Part shown: in pieces, positions 1 through 8,329 of the stretch | Numbering within the stretch: the first letter of the stretch is position 1 | Layout of the letters: each line of letters begins with the position of its first letter | From: UBA1757 sp045627385 | GTDB lineage: Bacteria > Bacteroidota > Bacteroidia > Bacteroidales > UBA1402 | DNA: 64,000 nucleotides | Reading direction: 5' to 3' | Assembly (NCBI GenBank): GCA_045627385.1 | Contig: JAZQNO010000032.1 | Location: 1-64,000 of the forward strand | Translations under genes and position numbers: made by a program | The notes under the pieces: model-generated | What the model saw: only the letters and a program-made list of their open reading frames with translations | Databases searched by the model: none | Told to the model about the DNA's origin: nothing

Positions 1-724
1 CATTGATGCCGAATTTAGCGTTGATGGCAGCAACGACATTCTCGCAGCTCTTACGACGGTCATTATATGGAGAACCGACGAGCTCATGCTTTACGCAAGA
101 GTTGATGAGGACGAGGCGGTACCCCTTTGGCTCCCATGGGAAGTACTGGAATTCGCCGCTCTGGCAGTCAAGGCGCATGAGACAGCCTTTCTTGCCGTGT
201 ACTGAAGCGAATTGATCCATGATGCCACAGTTTACACCGATATAATTATGTTCGGTAGCCTGACCAGCCTTAGCCAGTTCCATCTTGCTTACTTTGTTGT
301 CGCCGAAGAGGTCATTGATAGCAAATGCGAAGCAGCTCTCAAGAGCAGCAGAAGAAGACATGCCTGCGCCGAGAGGTACATCGCCTGCAAATGCACAGTC
401 GAAACCCTTAACCTCTACGCCACGCTTCTCCATCTCCTTAGCTACACCATAGACGTAGCGGAAGTGGCTGGCCTTAGGGCCCTTAGGATCATCGAGCGAG
501 AACTCGTCGTAGTCCTTGAGGTCGATGGAATATGCCTTGATGGTGCGAGTGCCGTTAGGACGGATAGCTGCCATCATACCCTGTTCTACTGCGCCAGGGA
601 AGACGAAACCACCATTGTAGTCGGTGTGTTCGCCGATGAGGTTGACACGGCCGGGAGAGGCATAGAGACTGTACTGCTTGCCGAACCGTTTTTCGAATTG
701 GGTGCAGAGAACCGTTGCGTCCAT
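1..724 (-). CDS. galK: galactokinase, N-terminal part (runs off window start)
   Basis: Galactokinase phosphorylates alpha-D-galactose with ATP to galactose-1-phosphate, the first committed Leloir step in the cytoplasm. The translated minus strand shows the family signature GRVNLIGEHTDYNGG at residues 25-39, the GHMP-kinase ATP loop PLGAGMSSSAAL at 117-128, and the probable catalytic Asp in CGIMDQFAS (D170). The start is ATG at 724-722, one base after the stop of the upstream nucleotidyltransferase, so the two are almost certainly co-transcribed. About 241 residues are in the window; the family is usually near 380-390, so the C-terminal third lies outside. No frameshift is visible. Confidence 0.95.
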   Translation of the reverse strand, partial: MDATVLCTQFEKRFGKQYSLYASPGRVNLIGEHTDYNGGFVFPGAVEQGMMAAIRPNGTRTIKAYSIDLKDYDEFSLDDPKGPKASHFRYVYGVAKEMEKRGVEVKGFDCAFAGDVPLGAGMSSSAALESCFAFAINDLFGDNKVSKMELAKAGQATEHNYIGVNCGIMDQFASVHGKKGCLMRLDCQSGEFQYFPWEPKGYRLVLINSCVKHELVGSPYNDRRKSCENVVAAINAKFGIN

Positions 725-725
725 A

Positions 726-1631
726 TTACCAGAGTTTATTGGGATAAATGCCTTTTTCAATCTGTTCGGCAATCTTGTCGACCACATACTGACGGTCGGC
801 TGCATAAGTCACGCCGAACCATTTAGACGGAGTGTCCAGCACTTCGCAGGTGGCTTTGCCTTCGTTGATGAGGTTGTTGACCACCCATGGAATGTAGAAT
901 TCGGCCTTGGGCTTGCCGATGTTCTCGTCGAGGAATTTCTTGAAGAACACTTCAGAATACTCGAAATAGTCGGGCGTGAATCCCCACATGTTCATCGATA
1001 CGGGCGTGTTCTCGTCCACGGCAACCATCTGCTCGTTCTCGTCCTTGTATTTGACCAGACCGTCGGTATCTCGGATGATATAGGTGCGTTCCACAACGTC
1101 GGTCAGGCAGTTGCGGCTGTCCTTGTGGCAGATGCCGCGTGCCACGCTGCCGCTTTCGGAAAGAGTGTTTCCGACGCGGTAGCCCACCATGCAGTACTGT
1201 CCTTTGGTGCCTTCCATCTTGCGGAGCTGTTCGGCCAGCACAGCGAAACTCTCCTTGCCGTAGAAATCGTCGGCATTGATGACGGCGAAAGGCTCTTTGA
1301 TGACATCCTTGCCCATGAGGACGGCGTGGTTGGTGCCCCAAGGTTTCTGACGGTCTTCCGGACAGGTGTAGCCCTTAGGAAGATAGGTGATTTCCTGAAA
1401 GACGATTTCTACGGGAAGGATACCCTGATATTTGACAGCGATTTTTTCGCGGAAATCCTGTTCGAAGGTATGACGGATGACGAAGACGATTTTTCCGAAG
1501 CCAGCGCGTGCGGCGTCGAAAACGGAATAATCCATGATGGTCTCGCCGTTGGGGCCGAGACCGTCGAGCTGCTTGAGTCCGCCGTAGCGGCTGCCCATTC
1601 CTGCAGCAAGAACAAAGAGAGTCGGTTTCAT
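726..1631 (-). CDS. sugar-1-phosphate nucleotidyltransferase
   Basis: This is a 301-residue member of the NTP-transferase (RmlA/GalU-like) superfamily, which joins an NTP to a sugar-1-phosphate. The nucleotide-binding loop lies near the N-terminus (AAGMGSRYGGLKQ, residues 9-21) and a metal-binding NADDFYG motif at 119-125. The start is ATG at 1631-1629; an open extension to 1697 has no family similarity and is rejected. Its stop is one base before the galK start. No galT-like gene is visible in the window, so a role in making a UDP-sugar from galactose-1-phosphate is plausible, but this is inference and the substrate cannot be read from sequence. It could instead act on glucose- or mannose-1-phosphate. 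Confidence 0.85.
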   Translation of the reverse strand: MKPTLFVLAAGMGSRYGGLKQLDGLGPNGETIMDYSVFDAARAGFGKIVFVIRHTFEQDFREKIAVKYQGILPVEIVFQEITYLPKGYTCPEDRQKPWGTNHAVLMGKDVIKEPFAVINADDFYGKESFAVLAEQLRKMEGTKGQYCMVGYRVGNTLSESGSVARGICHKDSRNCLTDVVERTYIIRDTDGLVKYKDENEQMVAVDENTPVSMNMWGFTPDYFEYSEVFFKKFLDENIGKPKAEFYIPWVVNNLINEGKATCEVLDTPSKWFGVTYAADRQYVVDKIAEQIEKGIYPNKLW

Positions 1632-1677
1632 TATCGGATTGGTTTTATGTAGTATATGCTTTCTGTGCAGATAGAGA

Positions 1678-1685
1678 CAAAAATA
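1678..1685 (-). promoter_or_regulatory. possible -7 element for the nucleotidyltransferase-galK pair
   Basis: The minus strand reads TATTTTTG, matching the Bacteroidetes -7 consensus TAnnTTTG, about 45 bases before the nucleotidyltransferase start. I see no clear TTTG -33 partner, so this is a weak call. Confidence 0.3.
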
Positions 1686-1707
1686 CGGAGATTTCACGGA
1701 TAATCGC

Positions 1708-1715
1708 TACCTTTG
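1708..1715 (+). promoter_or_regulatory. -7 element upstream of the cyclophilin gene
   Basis: TACCTTTG matches TAnnTTTG and lies 20 bases before the ATG of the peptidyl-prolyl isomerase, a typical short Bacteroidetes leader. A TTTG -33 box is not obvious. Confidence 0.5.
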
Positions 1716-1735
1716 CCACATAAAAGAGTAAAAAG

Positions 1736-2545
1736 ATGAAAAAATCATTTATCATCCTGTTTGTCATTAACATTTTAACAAGCATATCAATGAAGGCAGA
1801 AACCAAAGTGCTGATTGAGACTTCTCTCGGCAACATTACCGTATGTCTCTACGACGAAACTCCCAAACATCGCGACAATTTCATCAAACTGGTCGAACAG
1901 GGCTATTTTGACGGCACCCTTTTCCATCGGGTCATCAAAGATTTCATGATTCAGGGTGGCGACCCCGATTCCAAAAATGCCCCTTCCGGCAAGATGCTGG
2001 GCTCTGGCGGCCCGGGTTATACCATCCCTGCCGAATTCGTCTATCCGAAATATTTCCACAAGAAGGGCGCCCTTTCGGCTGCCCGTCAGGCCGATCAGGT
2101 CAATCCCCAGAAGGCTTCCTCCGGTTCGCAGTTCTATATCGTGACCGGACAAGTTTATGACGACGCCCAGTTCGCCCAGATGGAAGAACAGCAGCTGATG
2201 TCGGTCAAGAACGCCTATTTCAATCAGTTGGCCACTGCCCGCCAGCAAGAGATTCAGCGCATGTACATGTCTGGTGATCAAGCTGGTCTGAATCGTCTCC
2301 AGGATGAGCTCATCAAGCAGACCGAGGCCCATTTCGCCGCCAATCCCGTCGAGGCTTTCACCCCTGAGCAGAAGCAGGCCTACAAGACCGTCGGTGGAAC
2401 TCCTTTTCTTGACAATCAATACACCGTTTTCGGTGAAGTGGTCGAAGGGATGGATGTGGTCGACAAGATTCAATTGGTCAAGACCGACGGCAACGACCGT
2501 CCGGTAAGTGATGTGAAGATGCTGAAGGTCACGGTCATCCGATAA
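1736..2545 (+). CDS. exported cyclophilin-type peptidyl-prolyl cis-trans isomerase
   Basis: Cyclophilins catalyse cis-trans isomerisation of X-Pro bonds and help protein folding. Residues 1-21 form a signal peptide ending near MKA, so the 269-residue protein is periplasmic or surface-exposed. The core motifs are FHRVIKDFMIQGGDP (about 63-77), SSGSQFYIV, and the C-terminal VFGEVVEGMDVVDKI. Between FYIVTGQVY and GGTPFLDNQYTVFG is an insertion of about 70 residues, charged and probably helical, that simple bacterial cyclophilins lack. The M16 peptidase gene starts 5 bases after the stop, which suggests an operon for envelope protein maintenance. Confidence 0.92.
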   Translation: MKKSFIILFVINILTSISMKAETKVLIETSLGNITVCLYDETPKHRDNFIKLVEQGYFDGTLFHRVIKDFMIQGGDPDSKNAPSGKMLGSGGPGYTIPAEFVYPKYFHKKGALSAARQADQVNPQKASSGSQFYIVTGQVYDDAQFAQMEEQQLMSVKNAYFNQLATARQQEIQRMYMSGDQAGLNRLQDELIKQTEAHFAANPVEAFTPEQKQAYKTVGGTPFLDNQYTVFGEVVEGMDVVDKIQLVKTDGNDRPVSDVKMLKVTVIR

Positions 2546-2550
2546 ACCCG

Positions 2551-3810
2551 ATGGAGATCCGTCGTCATACCTTGGCAAACGGTCTGCGTCTGCTGCACTA
2601 CCGCGAGCCTTTTTCTCAGATGGTCACGGTGAATCTGATGTATGACGTCGGTTCCAAAGTCGAACATCCCGAGCACACGGGCTTTGCCCATCTGTTCGAG
2701 CATCTGATGTTTGCCGGCTCGGCTCATGTCCCCGATATGGACGCCTTGGTTCAGGAGGCTTCGGGCGACAACAATGCCTGGACAAACATCGATGTCACCG
2801 ATTACTACATAACGCTGCCGGTCATCAATCTGGAAACGGCGCTCTATATCGAGAGCGACCGCATGACTTCGCTTTCCATCAGTCAGGAGAGCCTCGACGT
2901 GCAGAAACAGGTGGTGGCGGAAGAGTTCAAACAGCGTTTTCTGAATCAGCCCTACGGCGATGCCAGCTTGCTGATGCGCCCTCTGTTCTATGAGAAGCAT
3001 CCGTATGCCTGGCCCACCATCGGCAAATGCCTTGAGCATATCGAGCGCTTCGAACTGTCCGACGTGCAGGCCTTTTACCGTCAGTATTACCGTCCCGACA
3101 ACGCCGTGCTGGCTGTCTGCGGCAACGTGTCGTTCGAAAAGACGGTCGAACTGGTGGAAAAGTGGTTCGGTGACATTCGTTGTCCGTCTGCTCCAGTCCG
3201 TCCGCAGATACCGTTTCTGCCGCCTCAGACGGCTCCAAGAACGCTGACGGTGGAGCGAAATGTGCCGGTTCCGGCTCTCTACAAATCTTGGCATTCTCCT
3301 TCAGCCAGCGAGTCGGGTTATCAGGCCTGTGACCTGCTCACCGACATCCTGTCGGGAGGCCGTTCATCGAGGTTCACGAAACGTCTGATCAAACAGCTGC
3401 ACGTGTTCGACTCTCTCGACATATATGTGGGAAGCGAGTTCGAACCGGGTGCCGGTACCGTTCAGTTTGCCGGCAAACCTGCCAAGGGCATCAGTCTCGA
3501 AGAGGCCGATGAAGTGCTGAAACAGGAATTGCAGTCTTTAGTGGACGAGGATGTCACCAAAGAGGAACTAGACAAGGTGAAGACCAAGTACGAGTCGGCG
3601 TTTCTTTTCAGAAATACCGATTGCCAGCACATCGCCACCCAGCTTTGCTGGTTCGAAACTTTGGGAAAGCTTCGACAGAGCTGTTCGGCCGAAAGCTATC
3701 TGAAGGATTTTGACGTGACCATGGGACTGGATGCTTCGGATATCCGGCAGGTCGCCTCTGAAGTCTTCCGCGAAGACAACTGCTGTACGATTTTCTACCG
3801 CAGCAAGTGA
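2551..3810 (+). CDS. M16 family zinc metallopeptidase (pitrilysin-like)
   Basis: A 419-residue single-unit M16 peptidase. The inverted zinc motif HxxEH is HLFEH at residues 47-51, and the third zinc ligand is one of the glutamates in VVAEEFKQR near 124-125. The second, catalytically inactive M16 domain follows from about 165 (FYRQYYRPDNAVLAVCGN). M16 enzymes usually work as dimers of such units and cut short peptides. No signal peptide is visible, so it may be cytoplasmic even though its operon partner is exported. The gene ends just before a strong convergent terminator. Confidence 0.93.
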   Translation: MEIRRHTLANGLRLLHYREPFSQMVTVNLMYDVGSKVEHPEHTGFAHLFEHLMFAGSAHVPDMDALVQEASGDNNAWTNIDVTDYYITLPVINLETALYIESDRMTSLSISQESLDVQKQVVAEEFKQRFLNQPYGDASLLMRPLFYEKHPYAWPTIGKCLEHIERFELSDVQAFYRQYYRPDNAVLAVCGNVSFEKTVELVEKWFGDIRCPSAPVRPQIPFLPPQTAPRTLTVERNVPVPALYKSWHSPSASESGYQACDLLTDILSGGRSSRFTKRLIKQLHVFDSLDIYVGSEFEPGAGTVQFAGKPAKGISLEEADEVLKQELQSLVDEDVTKEELDKVKTKYESAFLFRNTDCQHIATQLCWFETLGKLRQSCSAESYLKDFDVTMGLDASDIRQVASEVFREDNCCTIFYRSK

Positions 3811-3831
3811 AACACTGCTGCACTGCAATAA

Positions 3832-3863
3832 AAAAGCCGTCGGACGATTGTCCGACGGCTTTT
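3832..3863. terminator. bidirectional intrinsic terminator
   Basis: A 14-bp perfect stem (left arm 3832-3845, loop GATT, right arm 3850-3863) is followed by T-rich sequence on the plus strand and preceded by an A-run, giving U-tracts on both strands. It separates the convergent M16 peptidase and outer-membrane protein genes. Confidence 0.9.
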
Positions 3864-3885
3864 CTTTTTCTGTCGATATTTGAAT

Positions 3886-4443
3886 TTAGAACTTGAAAGC
3901 AAGACCGATGTTGAGGTAAGGCATCCAGCTGCCATAGGTGATTTCGGCGTTGGCGGCTACATTGTCGGCGAAGAAATAGCGGCATCCGATGAAAGGAGCG
4001 GCGAAGTCATAATGCAGACCGTTGTAGTCAGAATCACGGATAACAGTTCCTTCGTTGTCTTTTGAAGCCCACTGATTGTAATAGACACCCGTCATGAAAC
4101 CGGCATGAACTTCAAATTCGCTGGTGATGTTCAGACCATAGGAAGCACGGGGCATCAGATAGAAATAGTTGTCCTGACTCCATGATTTGTAGCCATGGTT
4201 TTTGTATTTGCCGTAACGGTCCTGGTTGAAACCGATATAACCGCCGACGGTGAAATGACCTTTCCACCATTCGTTGACCAGCACGTAGTCGCCAGTGACG
4301 TTAGCACCAAAGTCATTGCCGAGGCCGAGGTTGGCTCCGAGGATGAAAGTACCCTCTTCGAAAGGATTTTCAATGGCGTTGGCCTTGAAATTGACGCCAA
4401 GAGCCATGATGGCTACGAGAGCAATAGCAAAGATTTTCTTCAT
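3886..4443 (-). CDS. small outer-membrane beta-barrel protein, function unknown
   Basis: A 185-residue protein with a clear signal peptide (residues 1-23, ending KANA). It then alternates polar and aromatic residues in strands typical of an 8-stranded outer-membrane barrel: DYVLVNEWWKGHFTVGGYIGF, FYLMPRASYGLNI, FEVHAGFMTGVYY, and a C-terminal LNIGLAFKF ending in Phe as barrel proteins often do. No enzymatic motif is seen. It appears to be a single-gene unit with its own -7 box at 4515-4522 and the shared terminator at 3832-3863. Porin-like scaffold or structural protein are both possible. Confidence 0.75.
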   Translation of the reverse strand: MKKIFAIALVAIMALGVNFKANAIENPFEEGTFILGANLGLGNDFGANVTGDYVLVNEWWKGHFTVGGYIGFNQDRYGKYKNHGYKSWSQDNYFYLMPRASYGLNITSEFEVHAGFMTGVYYNQWASKDNEGTVIRDSDYNGLHYDFAAPFIGCRYFFADNVAANAEITYGSWMPYLNIGLAFKF

Positions 4444-4514
4444 TTTAGAAAAGTATTAATAGATTGATGATAAGATTAGTATGAATCTTCCTTTTTCAAG
4501 GGACTCAAACACGG

Positions 4515-4522
4515 CAAAGGTA
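4515..4522 (-). promoter_or_regulatory. -7 element upstream of the small barrel gene
   Basis: The minus strand reads TACCTTTG, a full match to TAnnTTTG, giving a leader of about 65 bases before the ATG at 4443. No convincing -33 box was found. Confidence 0.45.
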
Positions 4523-4568
4523 GGATAATTTTAATAAATATCCATATAGCCGAACAATTAAATGAAAT

Positions 4569-4688
4569 TCAGGGCCTGATTTGTGAGTCGAGATTCCAAT
4601 CGGCCCAATATCCGCCGCTCATAATGGATTGCACAACTTGTTGGTAATAAAGAGTTCCTTGGTATTTCGCAGTCACTATGGAGGGGAT
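4569..4688 (-). pseudogene. C-terminal remnant of a SusD-family gene
   Basis: The gap after the CE8 gene contains an open stretch with no start codon upstream (a TGA at 4691-4689 closes the frame) whose translation is about 39 residues ending IRP. It aligns without gaps to the C-terminus of the intact SusD at 6520-8325: AKYQGTLYYQQ against VKYEGTPYYDQ, and SGGYWADWNL against NGDYWVKWDL. Some 14 of 32 aligned residues are identical. It lies in the operon's reading direction directly after the CE8 stop. I read it as the surviving 3' end of another SusD paralogue, left after deletion or recombination at the operon's distal end. Confidence 0.7.
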
Positions 4689-4722
4689 TCATTGCAGGTG
4701 TCTTGTGAGCACTTCATAAGAA

Positions 4723-6513
4723 TCATTTGAAACTGGTCTTGCTGACACTGACATTCCCATCCGACCAGGTGTCGCGGCGGAGGGTCACACCATATCCCGA
4801 CAGGTCATCGCCGTCGAGACGATGGCCCAGAAGGTCGAACCATTCCGAAGAAACGATTTCCCGGCTGCTGTCGGAAAGTCCTCTCAGCCCCGTCGCGTAG
4901 CCCGACAGGCGGCCGAAAGAACCGTATTCGTTGACGGCTCTCACCTGGTAATCGCCGGCGTTACCGCTGTATTCGTACGAGGTGTCGGTCGTGAAGCGGA
5001 CAAACTGTCCCTGCCGCACTATTTCGTAGCAGATGGCGAAATCAACCGCATTCCAAGTGATGCGGTCTCCTTCGATGCTGACTTTGGGCGCTTCGAGGGG
5101 CTGCATCATGATGTCCGGACGCCAGGCATCCGAACCGGGTATGATGTTGGCAAAGGTGTAGTCGGCGGCTTCCTCGTCGGTGAGACGGCATTTGACCTTA
5201 TACCAGAGGGTGTCGCTGCCATTCAGCATCCAATAGTCTTCCAAGCGTTTGCTCAGATCGGCCAGCGTGCCGTCGGCATTGCGGGTGCCCCAATCGGCAA
5301 ACTGAGTGGGTACCAGTCCCCATGTATCTTCCCAGCCTTCTTCGCGCACCACAATCTTATCATCGAGTTGCAGACGGATGAAGGTGGCTTTCGGAGTTCC
5401 GTGCCAGGGACGTCCCAGATAGATGGAATCGCCCTTCCGTTCTCCGACCAGCTTACAGTCGAGGAACACATAGCCCCATTTTGAGTTGGCTCCGCTCGAA
5501 GGAGCTACGATCCATCCGGCTTCTTCGTGCCATTTGCGGTTCTTGACTATGCTGATGGTGCAGGAATCGAAGAGTACGTCGCCGTTGTCGTAGATGAAGT
5601 CCACATGTCCTTCAATCAGACAGTTTTTGGCATAATGGCGGTTGTTGCCGTTCGACGCGGTTTCCCAAGTGTCCTGATAACTTTGGAGACGGCAGTTGTT
5701 GAGAGCCACATGGTCGCCCAGCGTGCGCAGGGCCAGCGCCTGCGGGAAATCGCGCTCCTCGTATCCCCAGAGATTGCGCACCGTGATGTTCTCCATATAA
5801 AAATTGTTGGCCTGATTGTAGATGACCTGAGGTTCTCCCTGCGACCCCGGAGCATAACCCGCACTGAATCGGGCCGCATAGGTCGGAAAGTCCGGGTCGG
5901 TGCCGAACCAGCCGCCTTCGCTCCATCCTGCATTGAGCTTGTATGCGACGACGGTCTGGGCCGAATCTTCTCCAATCAGGTGAAGGTAGGGCTTGGTTTC
6001 CGGTACACGCACCACTTCGTTGTAATAGCCGTTTTTGACAAATACCAGCCAGGGTTTGGTCCTCTTTTCAGGCATGGCGTTTACGGCAGCCTGAATGGTG
6101 GTGTAGTTGCCACTGCCGTCTTTGGCCACAATGGCGTCGAACACACGGGTCTGAGGTTGCGGACGCGCTTGGGTGGAAAACGACAATTTCACCTCGGGCG
6201 ATGTCTTTGTCGCGTCTGAGGTAGACACGAATGCGCCTTCAGGAGCCACAAACTCGTAGGTGGTGCTGTAGTCGAGACCGGGCAGTTCGAAAGTGGCCAT
6301 CTTGGAGGTGATGGAAGCCGTCACTTTCTGACCGTTCAGCCGGCAGACAGCCTGGCCGGTCGCGATGTTTTCGGAAAACATCAGAATGACACGGGTGTTG
6401 AGAGCCACATCGGCGGTGCCGTCGGAAGGAATGGCACGGGTGAGCGAAAGCTGCGCGGCCTTGAGCGGCAACACTGCCAGGACGGCCATTGCGATGAAAA
6501 GTATTTTCTTCAT
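4723..6513 (-). CDS. pectin methylesterase (CE8) with N-terminal Ig-like domain
   Basis: CE8 enzymes de-esterify methylated homogalacturonan, exposing it to lyases. The 596-residue protein has a signal peptide (1-20), an Ig-like Big_5-type domain (about 21-115), and a right-handed beta-helix from 124. Catalytic motifs are visible: QDT at 280-282 (acid/base Asp281), DFIYDNGDVLF from 305 (nucleophile Asp305), and GRPW at 367-370 with the conserved Arg. The C-terminus (WFDLLGHRL and onward) resembles a degenerate sorting tail. It is the last intact gene of the pectin operon, 6 bases after susD. A paralogue of nearly the same length and architecture is at 27947-29734. Confidence 0.93.
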   Translation of the reverse strand: MKKILFIAMAVLAVLPLKAAQLSLTRAIPSDGTADVALNTRVILMFSENIATGQAVCRLNGQKVTASITSKMATFELPGLDYSTTYEFVAPEGAFVSTSDATKTSPEVKLSFSTQARPQPQTRVFDAIVAKDGSGNYTTIQAAVNAMPEKRTKPWLVFVKNGYYNEVVRVPETKPYLHLIGEDSAQTVVAYKLNAGWSEGGWFGTDPDFPTYAARFSAGYAPGSQGEPQVIYNQANNFYMENITVRNLWGYEERDFPQALALRTLGDHVALNNCRLQSYQDTWETASNGNNRHYAKNCLIEGHVDFIYDNGDVLFDSCTISIVKNRKWHEEAGWIVAPSSGANSKWGYVFLDCKLVGERKGDSIYLGRPWHGTPKATFIRLQLDDKIVVREEGWEDTWGLVPTQFADWGTRNADGTLADLSKRLEDYWMLNGSDTLWYKVKCRLTDEEAADYTFANIIPGSDAWRPDIMMQPLEAPKVSIEGDRITWNAVDFAICYEIVRQGQFVRFTTDTSYEYSGNAGDYQVRAVNEYGSFGRLSGYATGLRGLSDSSREIVSSEWFDLLGHRLDGDDLSGYGVTLRRDTWSDGNVSVSKTSFK

Positions 6514-6519
6514 AATCGT

Positions 6520-8325
6520 TTAGGGTTGGACATTTTTCAACTGATCGGCCTTCAAATCCCATTTTACCCAATAATCGCCGTTGAGAATGGCATTTTTGAC
6601 CTGGTCGTAATAGGGAGTGCCTTCATATTTCACGGCGATGCGGTCCACCACAGCGGAGGCTCCGTAACGCTCGGCCATACGGCAGATATAGGCATAGGCG
6701 CGGCCTTCGAAGGCGTATTCGTTCATCGCCTCGTCCATAATGAGCAGGTCGTATTCCTGAATGCGTTGTTCCTCGGTGAATTCCTGTCCCTTGCTGTTGA
6801 AGAAATTGCCGCTTCCGCTGGAGGTCTTGTCGGTCTTGACGAGCGTCCTAACGGGGAAATCGTGCAGCTTTCCGTACACGCAGTTGGCCACACCGATGTC
6901 GCCATAGCCTCCGGCGGGGCAGAACCAGCTCTGATAGTAGCTGCTCCAGTAGTTGGGCAGAATCTTGTCGGCGAATTCGTTGGTGACGCCTTCGTTCATC
7001 ACCACTTCTGACTGATGCCATTGGTGCAGGTGGTTTTCAGCCTCCGCAATGTAGAAATGATAGTCGTGACCGCGGAAGAGGGGAATCACGGGATGGATTT
7101 CGAAAATGCGGTTGCGCAGCCATTCGCCGCGACGGTAGTAGTATTTGACCACACAAGTGTCGCCGTCAATCACATCCATGTTGTTTTTCTGGACAATGCC
7201 GCGCAGATCGGCTTCGGCATATTTTGTCAGGGCATGATGTGAGGGCTTCAGGTAATACTTGCCGGGAGCTTTCGGACAGAAATACTCCACAATGTGGTTG
7301 GTCTGCTGGTGGTCGTATTCATACATGATGCCGGTCACCACCTGATAGAAGTTGGTGAAATTGCTGGCATTGTACAGTTCGTTGAAGAATATGCGGTAAT
7401 ATTCCGTCGCCACCAGATTGTCGGCACCGGTACGGATGGGTATGTTGCAGGCATAGCGGAAATCGCTGTAGACCACATCCACATCGTCGTGAAGCGTCCC
7501 CATCTGGGCTTTGTAGAGAAGTTCCAGCGCATGGTCGCGCACCCATACGTAGTCGGCCTCCTGGCCCCTCCACAGCAACAGTTCGCATTTGAGCGAAAGA
7601 TGCTCGGGTACCATGTATTTCCAATGGTTGTAGTTGGTGGTGACGTCTTCTTCGTTGATCCAGGAAGCCCAGTCCATCAGCAGGTTGGACGGGATGGTCT
7701 TTCCTTCAATGGAAAGGCCTCTGTCGAGCAGATTCAGACAGCTGTCGGCCAGACTGTGGTCGCCGTTCTTGAGGCTGACCCAAGTGAAGACATCCGTATT
7801 GGACAAATCCACTTTCTCTTCGAGCGGGTCGTTGAACCAGACAGCTTCGCCATAGATGGAACCGAGTTTCAGATAAGCCCATACCTTGAGTCGTATCGTG
7901 CTGCTTATCAACGCCTTGTAGTTGGTCAACGTGGTCTCGTCCATATGGTCACCGGCCTTTTGTTGATAGATGCGCATGCGGTTGACAAAGTCGTTGCAGG
8001 CAATCACCACCGCATAATAGGGAGCCGGATCGGCATAACTGTTGCCGTCGGTGTTCTCGTAGGCATAGATCTTCTGCAGATCGAGAGGCGCGTTGGAGGT
8101 GACATCCAGCATATCTCCACGGGTGTCGGTGAGAATGATGGAATAGTCGGCAGCCTGCTGCATGCGGGTCATGATGCCCATGAATCCTTTGTACATTTCA
8201 TCGTCGACGGTGATGTAATCGCCCTCATTGATGATGTCGTCGGGATCTGTGATGAACAGGTCGCGGCAGGCGGTGAATGTCAGGGCCATCGACAGAGCGG
8301 CCAGAAGTGCGATATGCTTTTTCAT
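6520..8325 (-). CDS. SusD/RagB-family glycan-binding lipoprotein (second pair)
   Basis: SusD-like proteins cap the SusC channel outside the cell and deliver oligosaccharides. This 601-residue protein has a lipoprotein signal ending FTAC (lipid-anchored Cys20), then the alpha-helical TPR-like body typical of the family with a YYAVVIACNDFVNRM helix near 85-100 and a C-terminal segment rich in aromatic residues. It starts 4 bases after its SusC partner and precedes the CE8 gene by 6 bases. It is longer than the other SusD here (507), so the two pairs are diverged and probably bind different pectic fragments (inference). Its C-terminus matches the remnant at 4569-4688. Confidence 0.9.
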   Translation of the reverse strand: MKKHIALLAALSMALTFTACRDLFITDPDDIINEGDYITVDDEMYKGFMGIMTRMQQAADYSIILTDTRGDMLDVTSNAPLDLQKIYAYENTDGNSYADPAPYYAVVIACNDFVNRMRIYQQKAGDHMDETTLTNYKALISSTIRLKVWAYLKLGSIYGEAVWFNDPLEEKVDLSNTDVFTWVSLKNGDHSLADSCLNLLDRGLSIEGKTIPSNLLMDWASWINEEDVTTNYNHWKYMVPEHLSLKCELLLWRGQEADYVWVRDHALELLYKAQMGTLHDDVDVVYSDFRYACNIPIRTGADNLVATEYYRIFFNELYNASNFTNFYQVVTGIMYEYDHQQTNHIVEYFCPKAPGKYYLKPSHHALTKYAEADLRGIVQKNNMDVIDGDTCVVKYYYRRGEWLRNRIFEIHPVIPLFRGHDYHFYIAEAENHLHQWHQSEVVMNEGVTNEFADKILPNYWSSYYQSWFCPAGGYGDIGVANCVYGKLHDFPVRTLVKTDKTSSGSGNFFNSKGQEFTEEQRIQEYDLLIMDEAMNEYAFEGRAYAYICRMAERYGASAVVDRIAVKYEGTPYYDQVKNAILNGDYWVKWDLKADQLKNVQP

Positions 8326-8329
8326 ATGC

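Noticed and set aside
4583..4722. Possible regulatory RNA in the gap after the CE8 gene
   Set aside because: The sequence is better explained by the SusD C-terminal relic on the minus strand; no stable long hairpin or terminator was found there.
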